From Nageia nagi (Eukaryota > Pinophyta), in the NCBI GenBank assembly GCA_050084985.1, contig JBITNC010000001.1, positions 63,612,001 to 63,676,000 of the forward strand: DNA of 64,000 nucleotides. Direction: 5' to 3'. Under the pieces are notes generated by a model, which was not told the DNA's origin, did not search any database, and worked only from the letters and a program-made list of their open reading frames with translations. Numbering within the stretch: the stretch's first letter is position 1; each line of letters opens with the position of its first letter. The position numbers were made by a program, and so were the translations under genes. Below are positions 1 through 10,799 of the stretch, one piece after another.

Positions 1-2640
1 GAAGAAGGCTTATGATGTGGACTACATGCAAATAAAGACGTGCTGCTGATGATGTGCATGGCATGCATAACTTGCATACACATGCAACAATTAATTTTAT
101 TAACCTCCTCTAAAATTCCCATGGTCCTTGTTGATTATAGGTAGTTGCAAAGTTGTATATTGTATTGCAATCTCATACATGTGTAAATGATATAATAAAC
201 TTTATCTTGAAAATAATTGACAATTGTGAGGGAGCTAAAATGTTTAGAAAATTTATTGATGTTAAAAAATTTGTATTCTTTAATTCATTAGGAGAATAAT
301 GGATTCTTATGACATTATTTTAATTTTCAATAGAGAAGTATTAGAACAAACTTGGTTGTGAAGCAACTAGCAATGATAATGATATTGTATTGAAGGTTGA
401 AAACTATAGAGACTATGGAAATTATATGGATGATGCACATGATGGATCATTATTTGTCTATTGTTAGTTATTAGATATAGTTAAGTTCTATGAATGTATT
501 TAATTTATAATGTTCATTGTATACATATTTTTTTTGGTATTCTTGATAATTATTTTTTGGAGTTTCAAATGTATTTATGTTCTATTTTCTTCCTAGTTTA
601 TCTTCGATTTCTTGTTCATTTGACTACTTTTGATTTCATACTTTTATAGTACTAGTAGGTTGCTTGATATTCAAGCTAGGTGTGAAGTGATCCAAATTGG
701 ATATATTAATCTAAAATATTAGAAATCATAAAGTGTTAAAACATTTAATGCATCAATCCAAATTTAATGTTTATATTTGTATAACCTATCTTCAAATGCA
801 AATCAAATAGATTTGAAATTAATACATTTTGAAGTAACAAATGGTTGAACAAAAGATATTTTTAGTTGTACACAATAATTAAGTTATACTAACAAATTAA
901 TAAAATGTTAGAAAATGACTAAATATTAAATGGGTTGGTGATAGTAAACCACATCAATCATAAACATGAATGAATGAATGATGTCTTTTAGCATCTTTTA
1001 AGAACTAGGAGAACAATGTTGCAAGTTATTGATGTGGAATCGTAAAAGATCCTATCCAATTTGTGGATATTATACAATTCAAAGAGGTGATAGATAAACA
1101 ATTCTCTAATGCATGATATTTCAATTGTTATATTTTAATCAAACATTGAATATATGAAATGTCTTTTAATGTCCTTTAAACCTAATGATTTGTAGGACCT
1201 ATCAAACTTTGTCCAAAGACTAATATATATCATTTACATACTTAAATAATTGTTTCTAGCAAGCTTAAGATTCATAATAAAAATGCCATGTTTGTATTCA
1301 TTATATTGGTTTAAGAGTTCATGGATCATATTGTAATTACAAATATAATTATAGATTTGTCTAATATCTTTGTAAAATGGGCATGAAATGAGAAAATCAA
1401 TCTCATTTTTTATGGTATTTTAAGTTGCAAAACTTTTAAATTTGTTTATCCCATGGTGTTTTAGGTATTGTCTATCTACCTGTTTCACTATGCGATTCAT
1501 GTGAATTTGTTCTTAATTTTATGATCATAAGTTTTCTTTTAGACATCATCTTATATCTAGATCGGATGGGTGTTCAACCTTTGGGTTGATGATGTTTCTA
1601 TAGTAGACTAGTTTTCTTTTATTTGTATTTTGAAATTACAATATCAATATCCGCAAGTGACTAAAAACGATCAATGAGACTAAAATAAGACATATAAGAG
1701 GAGGGGGGCATCTAAAGAGGCTCCAATGTGTAAGACTAAAAAGTAAGCAAAGAAAAAAAGTAGTAACTGTCTTCATAGTTTCATATCCAACAAGTCAAAT
1801 TGAAGTAGTAAGAATCAATATATGAAGACCCAGGAGGATCCTTTAACATTTAAGTTTGAGGTTCGTAATGTTGCAATAAGAGGGGATAACCATATTGGGT
1901 TTAGTAGCAACACCACAAGTTGTCCTTCTAGAGTCATTAGGAGTCATAGTGCACTTCCAGTTCATAACTTCCTCTGATTGAAAAAATGATGTGATGAGTA
2001 TGGAGCTAGCTATGTTTCAAGATCAAATGGTGATCAAACTTTGTCTAGGGCAGGTGGCTTTTTAGATATAGAGTGTGGAGCATTTCTAATCTTCATAATT
2101 TATCCATGATTTCAAAGTATGGGCATCTCTTTATAGGAAGTGGTACTAACCACATATTGTTAGACACTTAATCCTTAGGGATTATGGTATTTGTAATATA
2201 GTAGTATTATTTACTATATTTAGTAAATTTGTAGCTTAGAGTAAAGTGGAATTCTAAGTATCATAGGTTAGAGAATATGAAGAGTTCTTGAGGGATCTCA
2301 AGGGTCACCCAAGAAGGGGAATACCTAAAGTCATTTTGCTATGTATTTCATCTTATTTTGAAGCTAATACAATACTTTTAATCTTGGAGTTAATGAACAA
2401 CTTGTCACATATCACATAGTAGATGGGGCAAATGAATATGAAATGCTCTTAAGATTCTAGTTCCATATTAAATAAATAGATTTCTTTTAATATCCTTTTA
2501 AAGCCATTGGTTAGTAATACCTATCAAAGTTTGTCTAGAAGTAAATATTTATCAATTATGTATATGAATTATTGTTTATCATAAAAAAATATTGAATAGG
2601 AATCCAAACATGAATATAACTATGCTTATATAATTAATGA
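1..2640. other. AT-rich DNA without recognisable genes
   Basis: I find no coding frame longer than scraps and no motif I recognise on either strand. The stretch may be decayed repeat or the 3' flank of the LINE whose C-terminus seems to lie just to its right. The only internal structure is an old direct repeat near 1161-1260 and 2481-2580, listed separately. Confidence 0.6.
1161..1260. repeat. Diverged direct repeat, copy A (copy B at 2481-2580)
   Basis: About 100 bases share order and wording with 2481-2580. Shared words include TCTTTTAAT, CCTATCAAA, TTTGTC and AATTATTGTTT or AATAATTGTTT. The offset is 1320 bases. Identity is clearly well below that of the LTR pairs elsewhere in this window. 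It could be a worn LTR pair or a local duplication; no termini or primer-binding site are visible. Confidence 0.45.
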
Positions 2641-2649
2641 ATTGGCTTA

Positions 2650-3335
2650 GGACATTAAGTACAAGAACCACTACTTTTCATTGATATACATGACAGATTG
2701 TCTAACACTTCCTAGAGGAGGATTACCTCTTGTTAATAGTAATCTCTTTCTTTTCGATATAGTTGGAGGTAGTCAAACATACCCATACTTACATTAGGAA
2801 ATTCATCAATTTCATCATTCATTCACTCAATGTATTGGCTCCTCCCACTCACATTTAATAACCTAAAGGTATGTTGATCTCTAAGGATATGGTGGTTTGT
2901 TTCAATATGAAATTGGTTTGAGAAAACTCTCATTTGACAAGAGGGAATTTGAGGCCATGTGATATATGTATTTTGATGTAGTTAGGGATGATAATAAAAC
3001 CATTCTCCAATATCATGTAAACTTGAAGATAATGTAGGAAATTTGGTGAAAGCGATATTTTCAATTCAATCCAAGTTGAGTTTAGGTAAGCCAAATATAT
3101 TTCCTTCCTAATCCTTTTGTTGATATCTCTAGTAGAGAGACTAGAGGTCATATCTAAGATTTGGGAGCGAGGGAGTATATCAATGTATAGGCCTATTTAT
3201 CTCAAGAGAGAGGTGGCCTATAAGTACCAAAACCAATTAATATGCTTACTTGCAAGTTGCATTAAGGATTTGAGAGCTAAGAGAGGGTATCTCTTCATGT
3301 TAGGAGTTGTTGATATCATATAATTGATTCTATTC
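2650..3335 (-). pseudogene. LINE ORF2 C-terminal relic (left part of split LINE)
   Basis: Reading the minus strand leftward from about 3295 gives a YPLLALK stretch and then about 110 scattered residues. Further on comes a SHGLKFPL-like segment resembling the poorly conserved C-terminus of plant LINE ORF2 proteins. The right-hand LINE part (13818 onward) stops at the matching YPLLTLK stretch. I infer that one LINE was split at this point by the Penelope-like element, with the YPLL region duplicated at both edges. Stops are frequent and no zinc-finger motif is clean. The assignment leans on position and this one anchor, so it is only moderately sure. Confidence 0.42.
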
Positions 3336-3339
3336 AATA

Positions 3340-4257
3340 GCCTTATAATATGCAGAGGTTGCTCTAAGAGAATTGAAAAATAAACAAGATATTGTCATAC
3401 TTAAAGAAGATAAAGGAAATGAAATAGTGATTCTCAATGCTAATGAATACCATGCTAAAATATTAGATCATCTTATACCCTCAAGAAGCTACAAGAAATT
3501 GAATACAAATCCCTTGAATAAAATAGTTTATAAAATAAGGAAACTTATCATAGTTTCATCTTTAGATGAGGAAACTAAAAAAAGAGTTATTACGTCAAAC
3601 ATATGTTCTAACAAGAATATATGGGGATCCAAAAATACAGAAAGGAGTTCTAATTAGGCCCATTTTGGATACCATAGAATCTCCTCCAACATATGAGTTT
3701 GCTAAATATTTAGTTGAGAAAAAACTAAACCACCTATTAGATTAAACAACATCATATACTAAGAACTGTGAACATTTTGTTAAGAAATATAAAGAATTAC
3801 CAAGTTAAGGATAGTGACATTTTGGTAAATTTTGATGTTGTATCCTTATATACTAAAATCCCAATATAAAAAAGCACTAAATGTTATCTCTAACATAGTA
3901 GACCAAAATATGTTAGGATTGATTAAAATCTACCTACAAACTACATTTTTTAATTATCAAGGTGATATTTATGAATAATTGTAGCAATGGGCTCTACCAT
4001 ATCACCCATTATTAGCAACTTATATATGGAGTGATTTGAAACCGAGATCCTTTATTTATTCCCTTTAATACCAAAATGTTGGGATAGATATATGAATGAC
4101 ACAAACATGAATTGGACACATGGTAGAGATTCACTTGAGGATTTTCATACCACCTCAATTCAATTGATGAATGTATTAAATTTACTGAAGAAATTAAACA
4201 TGATGGTAAGCTTCCTTTTCTTGATGTATTAGTTTATAAAAAGGATAACAGGGAGAC
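3340..4257 (+). pseudogene. Penelope-like element reverse transcriptase, 5' half
   Basis: Penelope-like elements encode a telomerase-related reverse transcriptase with a C-terminal GIY-YIG endonuclease. Visible here in the expected order, across shifting frames, are: ILKEDKGNEIVIL (the family's 'adKGnatVvld' block) near 3388; RIYGDPKIQKG then RPILDTIESPTYEFAKYL near 3615-3720; VNFDVVSLYTKIPI near 3820-3860; SPIISNLYME near 3995-4035; RYMND (family RYVDD) near 4085-4100; and LPFLDVLVYKKDN just before the break. One catalytic aspartate is therefore replaced by asparagine and several frameshifts are present. The frame is cut at 4257 by Tat-1 and resumes at 12771. The true 5' end is not visible. 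Confidence 0.85.
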
Positions 4258-5008
4258 TATTTACAAATAAAAGTGTATTCAAGAATGCAAATAATTGAAA
4301 TATCTACAGTCCCGAAAGATACATATATCTATTTGTACATTTTGAGCTAACAGATAGCAATTTATAATAAGATAAGTTGATTTAGAAGATAATGAATTAC
4401 TGGAATCAAAATGACATTACCAAACAAGATTGAATTTGCGTACTTACCTCATAGAGTGTACCTGATATGGATGAATGGAAGATACTGACGAAGCCTCAAC
4501 AACGAAAGGAGTCTACACCCGCTGGCCATGGGTAGTTTATTTCTTGCTTGAAAGGAGCATCGATGGTTTGCTTTCATCTACAGGGAGCATCGATAATCTT
4601 CGTTAGACTATATTCCATTCTGAACCAACATTGTGCCTCCACACAAACTCTCAATGGTCTCAATTTGATACTCAGATAAGCTTAGAATTGTTAGGATGCT
4701 TGCATAAGGTAGTACACAAATCTAGTCTTGAATGGCGGTGTCAAGAGACAACTAAAGGACTACTATCATCAAGATCAGATATGGGATCATGTATCTCCTT
4801 GATATGGACTTACTATTAGATCCCTATTTATATAGATAATAACATAACCTACTCCTTAGGTCGACGTGTACCTACATAAATAAGAATATAGTAAGTTGAT
4901 GATATATATATTGATCATATCCAAAACATCATAAACATTATTGAAAGTGCGGGCACATATTTCCTAATGTATTAAATTAAATGCATAAATTAATTTTATA
5001 TGATAACA
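4258..5008 (-). repeat. Tat-1 3' LTR (left)
   Basis: 751 bases matching 11983-12770 along the whole length, with small losses (for example around 4500-4540). The coding-strand start TGTTATC abuts a purine-rich tract (GTGGGGCATC, plus-strand 5009-5018). Its outer end abuts the Penelope-like frame at 4257. Confidence 0.92.
4823..4837 (-). promoter_or_regulatory. TATA box of Tat-1 3' LTR
   Basis: The minus strand reads CTATATAAATAGGG, a near-ideal plant TATA box. It lies about 180 bases from the LTR start on the coding strand, where U3 promoters sit. The same site is kept in both Tat-3 LTRs (50355-50369 and 56329-56343) and in a mutated form in the other Tat-1 LTR (about 12576-12592). Confidence 0.7.
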
Positions 5009-5021
5009 GATGCCCCACTTT
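5009..5021 (-). other. Tat-1 polypurine tract
   Basis: On the coding strand AAAGTGGGGCATC directly precedes the 3' LTR start, where plus-strand DNA synthesis is primed. The equivalent tract in Tat-2 (17454-17466) has the same GTGGGGCATT core, and in Tat-3 it is decayed. Confidence 0.7.
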
Positions 5022-5426
5022 GGATGAGAAATTGAAAATCACTAGGTGCATTGAGATTTTTCATTCAAAGTATAACCAAGATGTCATACCAATCAAATAT
5101 TAATAAGTATAGACAAGCATAATACCAACACTAATCAATCTATTTTGATATTAAACTATGATAAAGATATAAGAGAGATAAGCAATCATATTGACAAAAG
5201 GTATGAGTTTAAGAAAACCCTCTCATATGACATACATCATGTTGCCCTTAGTTGGTTCTGATATGCTCCATGACCTCTAATGATAACCTGCAAAAGAAAG
5301 AGTTCTAGGGTCCATAACCATCTACCAAGAGGTCATCGATGATAATTACCTAGATTTTTGACATATTTTGATATGTGGAGTGCAACCATCTCATGTCATT
5401 GATGATTCTATCCATTGATCTTGTGG
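5022..5426. other. Tat-1 3' untranslated part
   Basis: Non-coding internal sequence between the 3' LTR and the minisatellite. It matches the corresponding part of Tat-3 (about 50560-50960). No frame is seen. Confidence 0.6.
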
Positions 5427-5840
5427 AAGCTGAACTTCTTGCCAAGAGGTATAATGATAAAACTAGGAGTTGAAACTCCACCAAGAGGCATATTACAATA
5501 AGGAGTAGAGTTGAAACTCTGCTAAGAGGCATGATATGATGATGAGAGCTGAAACTCTATGCTAAGGCATAATATGATGATGAGAGCTAAAACTCTATGC
5601 CAAGAGGCATGCAAATTAGGATAATGACATGAGAGTTGAAACTTTGTACCAAGAGGCATAATATGATGATAAGAGCTGAAACTTTGCACCAAGAGGCATG
5701 CAAATTAGGATGATGATATGAGAGCAAAACATTTGCACCAAGAGGCATGCAAATTAGAATGATGATGTGAGAGCTGAAACTCTACGTTAAGAGGCATTCT
5801 AATTTTATGATCTAGAAGCTAAAACTCTACACCAAGGGGT
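5427..5840. repeat. Minisatellite in Tat-1 3' region, about 10 units of 37-49 bp
   Basis: Units share GAGCTGAAACTCT then CCAAGAGGCAT then an AT-rich spacer (often ATGATGATAT or CAAATTAGGATGA). I count about ten, irregular in length. Tat-3 has the same array with about six units (50965-51215). The units carry no open frame. Confidence 0.88.
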
Positions 5841-6041
5841 ATCTGATGATCTTTATTTTTGCTATTTTGGATTGTACAATAGGACTGTGGGCGTTGCTTT
5901 TTTGCTAAAATAGAGCACTGGTGCTCCTCTTATGATACTAAAATGACCTTCTATTTTTGGATGTTTGTGCCATCTATTCCATGCTTATTCTTGTAGTAAC
6001 ATTTTTACGAAAATAGATGCATGGGATGATCCATAGGTCAT
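5841..6041. other. Tat-1 sequence between minisatellite and integrase end
   Basis: Non-coding internal sequence matching 51216-51405 of Tat-3. It follows the stop of the integrase tail on the coding strand. Confidence 0.5.
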
Positions 6042-7235
6042 CTAGATGTGATACCTCTTTAAGTGCCTACCATTGATGGGATTTTTGAGAACCTTCCCAT
6101 CTAATGTAGACAATCTGTATGCACCTCTACCAAAGACCTTTGTGATACTGTATGGGCCAACCCAATTTGGCTCAAACTTTCCTTTAAGTTCATCTTTTTC
6201 TATAGTATTAGAAACATTCTCTTGGAGAACCATATCTCCAACCTCAAATGCTTTGGGCACCATTTTCTTTCCATAGGCCCTCTTTATTCTTTGCTGATAT
6301 GTTCTAAGATGCTCTAGCACATTAATTCTCTTCTCATCTAATGCCTTTAGCTAATTTAATCTTGCTTCCCATTGTTGTGGTCCCTTCATGATATCTTTGA
6401 GTATAATTCTCAAAGAAAGGATCTCAATTTCAAGTGGAATGGCCGCTTCATCACCATACATAAGAGAGTATGGAGTAGCACCTGTTGCTGTTCTTTTAGT
6501 TGTTATAAATGCCCATAAGGCATATGGTAATTGATCATGCTAATCTCTACCATTCTTTTTGATAGTGTTTACCAATATCTTCTTGATTGTTTTATTTGTT
6601 GCTTCAGCTTGCCCATTCCCTTAGGGATAGTAAACTGAAGAAAATCTCTATTTAACCTTCATCTTTTTACAAAATTCTCTGATATCTTTTCCTATGAAAT
6701 TTGCACCATTATCCATGATCAACTTTTGAGATATGCCAAATCTACAAATGATATATTCTTTGATGAAACTGATAACATTTTTTTGTATAGCTTTCTTCAA
6801 AGGAATTGTCTCAACCCATTTAGTGTAGTATTTGGTGGCAACCAAGATAAATTTGTGCCTCTCACTAGATGGAGTATTGATAACACCAATGAAATCCAAA
6901 GCCCACATTGAGAAAGGCCATGGTGATGTGACATAGCTCAACTCTTGAGTAGGTTTTAATTCTAAGTGTGCATGCTTTTGGCATTACTCACACTTCTTGA
7001 CATGTTCATAACAATCATGTTCCATGGTGGGCCACCAATAACCCATCCTAATCAACTTACCATAGACTGATCTTCTATTGAAATGACCTCCATATGCTCC
7101 TCCATGAGCATGCTCTAATGCTGTTTCAATCTCCTCACCATGAAGACATCTCAAAAGAATGCCATTAAATGATCTTTTATAAAGTATATCACCAATGATA
7201 ACATATTTTGTAGCAAGCCTTTTTTATTCTAATCT
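6042..7235 (-). pseudogene. Tat-1 integrase
   Basis: This domain would insert the element DNA into the host chromosome. On the coding strand an HHCC-type region near 7170-6990 (GGHFNR, then HVKKCE-stop-CQK) is followed by the core. ALDFIGVI (first Asp, about 6890), MDNGANF (second Asp, about 6710) and NGQAEATNK (Glu, about 6605) preserve the catalytic triad. A C-terminal region carries NWVGPYSITKVFGRGAYRL, the GPY/F motif, ending near 6042 in RHLKRYHI. A stop at 6621-6623 (TAA) sits where Tat-3 keeps CAA in the YYPQGNGQ motif, consistent with C-to-T decay. There is no chromodomain. Confidence 0.9.
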
Positions 7236-7815
7236 ATTCTCTCTTATCAAGTGTAGCACCAATAAAATTATCCCTCAAATATTTGAATATGTGTTGGTAC
7301 CAAGGAATTACCTCATAACCAAAATTTTGAGCAATGCATACCATTTTCAAGTCCTCCCCAGTAATTGATGGAGTTCCTGAGTTCTTGATAGTAAAAGTAG
7401 TCTCCCTACTTTCTATCTCAATTGGTATGAATGAAGTTGCACTTGCCATTGCATTAGCCAATCTGTTATTATTCCTTGAAATATTTTCTAATTTATGCTC
7501 TTCAAAAAAAGCAAGGATTTTTGTAATAAGAACTTTATATGGAATAAGCTTTTCATCCTTGGTGTTATAGATCTCATTGACTTGGTTCACTATCAGTTGT
7601 GAATCCCCATAAATTTGCAAATGTGTAATGCCAATCTCTATAGCTGCTTTTAATCTAATATGAGAGCTTCATATTCTACCATATTGTTAGTGCATTTGAA
7701 TGATAGTTTGTATGACATGGGAATGACATTGTTCTGAGGTGATATCAATGCTATTCCTACTCTTGAACCTTGCATACACCATGATCCATCAAAATACATT
7801 TTCCAACGTTCTGAC
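7236..7815 (-). pseudogene. Tat-1 second (archaeal-type) RNase H
   Basis: The coding strand shows MYFDGSWCMQG near 7805-7770, VEYEALI near 7680, GDSQLIVNQVNEIYNTKDEKL near 7605-7545 and ISRNNNRLANAMASATS near 7490-7430. This layout (DGS, E, GDS, N..AN-MAS) is that of the additional RNase H in Tat elements, between pol RNase H and integrase. A frameshift near 7620-7680 breaks it. The stretch at 7453-7460 (ATTAGCCA) is the inner edge of the deletion seen in Tat-3. Confidence 0.85.
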
Positions 7816-8005
7816 ACCTCTGAAAGAGGAACATTGGCATTTCTATTTTCTTTAGAAGAAGGTCATTGGTGGTCTTGTTTTGCATGTTCTTTGGTTTTTT
7901 CCAAAGCACATTCATCCTAAAATTCTTCTTTGAGTTTTGTACTATCTTTCATGGGAAACTATGCAACAAAATCTACAACTGCCTACCCTTTAACTAATTT
8001 TTGTT

Positions 8006-8560
8006 TCACAAACTTGAGGTCAAACTCCTGAAGTAGCATGATCCATTTTGTTGAACTTCCATTGAGACAAGGTTTAATATCAGATATCTTAGTGGGTCTT
8101 CCTGAGTAAGTACATGTGTTGTGCTATTGATCATATAATGCCTCAACCTCTTAATAGCAAATACTGTACATTGACATAGATTCTCAATGGGTGTGTACTT
8201 GGTTTCATATTCCTTCAATGTTATGCTAATAAAATAGACTGCTCTCTCTTCACCATCTTCTTCTTTTTTTGCCAACATTACCCCAAATGTATGTTTTGTA
8301 GTTGAAACATAGAGCCAAAGAAGTTCTCCATGCTTATATGGAGCTAATACTGATGGATGTAGCAAATACTCTTTTATTATATCAAATGCTTCTTAACACT
8401 TAACATCCCATTTAAACTCAACTTCTTTCTTAAGTAAATGAGATATAAGGGCTATCTTATTTGTTACTTGACAAATAAATCTTTTATATCTTGAATCTTA
8501 CCTTGAAGGCTTCTCAATTGCTTAAGATTTGTAAGAGGAGACATTTCTATAATGGCTTTA
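8006..8560 (-). pseudogene. Tat-1 RNase H (pol)
   Basis: This domain degrades the RNA strand during reverse transcription. The coding strand gives LLWLYVSTTKHTFGVMLAK, ERAVYFISITLKEYETKYTPIE and AIKRLRHYMI, typical of the gypsy RNase H (Y-S..L...E..Y..iEk...a.....L+.Y). The family's catalytic Asp (YVSD/YLAvS) is not obvious. It continues from the reverse transcriptase through frameshifts near 8380-8600. Confidence 0.82.
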
Positions 8561-9417
8561 AATTTCTTTGGATCCACTTCAACTCCTCTCCTAAAGATGA
8601 TATTTCCTAAGAGTTTTCCTTATGATATCCCAAATACATATTTTTGAGGCTTGATTCTTAACTTGTACTTCTTCATCCTTTCAAATGCTACTTTTATATC
8701 CTTGATGTGTTCTTTATTCTTTGACTTTATCATGATATCATCTACATAGACCTCTATTATTTTATGAATGAAGTTATGAAACATGGCTATCATTGCTCTT
8801 TGATATATGGCCCTTGCATTCTTAAGACCAAATGGCATTACCTTGTAGCAAAAGTTGCCCCAAGGAGTCCTAAAGATTATTTTATGCTGATCACTTTCCT
8901 TGATTTTGATTTGATTATATCCTGAAAATCCATCCATAAATGATAACATCTCATAACCTGCCAAACTATCAATGATCATATCTATGTTGGGTAGTGGGAA
9001 GTCATCTTTCAAACATGCTTTATTAAGATCTCTAAAATTAGTACATACTCTAATTTCACCTAAAGGTTTCTTTACCAGAACTACATTGGCCATCCACTCT
9101 AAATAATCAATGGGTCTAATAAAATCAACTTCCAATAGTTTCTCTATTTCCTTTTTAACTAGTAAAGAAATTTGAAAAGGTATTTTCCTTGGTTTTTGCT
9201 TTATAGGAACTGCTCCTTTCTCAAAAACTAAGTTATGTACTACAAAATTTTCATCTAATCTAAGCATATCTTTGTATGACCATGCAAATAATTTATAATA
9301 ATCATGAAAGGATTGAATCAACTCAGTTTGCAAAGGTTCCTCAAGGAGCTTACCCATTTTTAAGAATTGTGGTGTCTCTTGAGAACCAATGTTGACCTCC
9401 TCTATCTCTTCATTCAA
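8561..9417 (-). pseudogene. Tat-1 reverse transcriptase
   Basis: A 265-residue open stretch (9417 to 8620) covers most of the domain. FAWSYKDMLRLD and HNLVFEKGAVPIKQKPRK are the Tat-type lead-in. It is followed by VRPIDYLEWMANVVLVKK-like text (here FIRPIDYLEWMANVVLVKKP), RVCTNFRDLNKAC, PLPNIDMIIDSLAGYEMLSFMDGFSGYNQI, FRTPWGNFCYKVMPFGLKNA and the catalytic box VYVDDIMIKS near 8737-8752. Both aspartates of YVDD are present. It is the best preserved gypsy reverse transcriptase in the window. ATTGGCCA at 9085-9092 marks the outer edge of the Tat-3 deletion. Confidence 0.95.
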
Positions 9418-10420
9418 CTAAGTCATTTCTAATTTTGATGGTGTGGGAAATGGAAACTCTCCCAACTCTTTTATTTTATCCTCCATAGTTCACCAAAGCA
9501 AGCATGCACATCTAGACAATGTTTGTGAGTCCTCTTTTCATGCCTAGCTGGATATTCAGTTCTAGCATCCAAAGATTCTAAGAAAGCATTATCATTCTCA
9601 AACAAGTCTATAGCATGTATTGCATATTCATTATCTATTTCACATTCTATAAAAAATCAATTTTGATCATCTCTTACCTATTTGTCTTCTTGTGTTAATA
9701 ACCAATGACTAACCTGACCATCATGATCATCTCTATGATACGAAATAATGCAATATTTGTTTTCCTTTGTAATTTCTTCTAAAGAGGACCATTGGTGATC
9801 TTTTTGGATCCCAAAGGAGCATGTGCGGTCCTTTTTTGAGCCTCCTACCATTTATCCAAATCTCTCTCTAGACTAATATTATTGACATCCATGATAGTGT
9901 ACGAACCAAATTTGATATTTTTGATGTTGATTTTTTGTAATGCTTTTCTATAAACCTAATCAGTCTTAACTAGGGTAGCCTCATCCTTTGCATCATACAG
10001 AACAAATCTCTCAGGGATAACATAATTGCACTACGTAGCTATCTTATCATTTGCTTCTACCTTGTAAACATTCCTTTTAGAATAAAATTTGAAACATCTA
10101 TGCAAAGTGGATACTACTCCTTCCATGTCATCTATCTAAGGTATTCTAAGAATAAAATTAAAATAAGGTTTTCCATCTATAATGTAGAAGAGGGTCTAAA
10201 GCACCTTATTGCCTACTTTGATTGGAAGTGTGATAATTCTTGCACATTTCTTTGGAACACCATCAAACCCCTTAACTCTAATGGTAGTCTCTTCTCTTGG
10301 AGGTAACAAATCTGGATCAAACTATGAAACCAAGTGAGTGGTGGTAATATTCAAAGCTACCCCAACATCTATCAATGATATTTTAACTGTATTACCAAAG
10401 ATATTCACTTCAATAAACAA
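9418..10420 (-). pseudogene. Tat-1 protease and linker
   Basis: An aspartic-protease-like segment lies near 10400-10280. NIFGNTVKISLIDVGVALNITTT contains the active-site triplet as D-V-G, where Tat-3 has D-G-G (about 54091-54100). Next come GVKGFDGVPKKCARIITLPI and FYIIDGKPYFNFIL, the usual sheet strands. The remainder up to the reverse transcriptase is low-conservation linker with many stops. Confidence 0.68.
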
Positions 10421-10799
10421 TGGTGGATGTAATTGAATTACATCCTTGCTAGGTCTTTCACTAGGGTGAAAAGTGATAACATCCCCTTTATTCCATATTT
10501 CTTCCTTTTCTGCAAAAGCAATGATTGAGATGTTCCTATCTATCTAACTATTCTTGAAAATTTGGTTTATCATTTCTCTATGAGGTTCTAAAATTTGAAG
10601 TAATTCAAACAAACTAACCTTTGCTTGTGTGTTCTTGAGTTGCTCAATGAGGTCAAAACTTCTTAGATCTTTAGAAAGCTCTTTTTTGCATGTGACAAGA
10701 TTTGTTACTACCCTTGATCTTCCTCTTGTAAGTGCTGCACATACTTCTTCATGGAAAATTATGTTGACATGCTGCTCTTCCTCTATATCTTTAACTTAA
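10421..10799 (-). pseudogene. Tat-1 gag-protease spacer
   Basis: A degenerate coding remnant between the gag zinc knuckle and protease. The same text occurs in Tat-3 (54140-54560). There are stops in all frames and no motif I can name. Confidence 0.45.

Noticed and set aside
4253-4257. GAGAC / GAGCC as Tat-1 target duplication
   Set aside because: GAGCC (12776-12780) is five bases away from the LTR end; using it would require extending one LTR beyond the ends seen in the other three copies.
4631-4819. 62-codon open stretch as a gene
   Set aside because: It lies wholly within the Tat-1 LTR and is not conserved as a frame in the other family LTRs.
5427-5840. CRISPR-like regular repeats
   Set aside because: Units are contiguous, of irregular length and diverged, without unique spacers, and lie in a plant retrotransposon.
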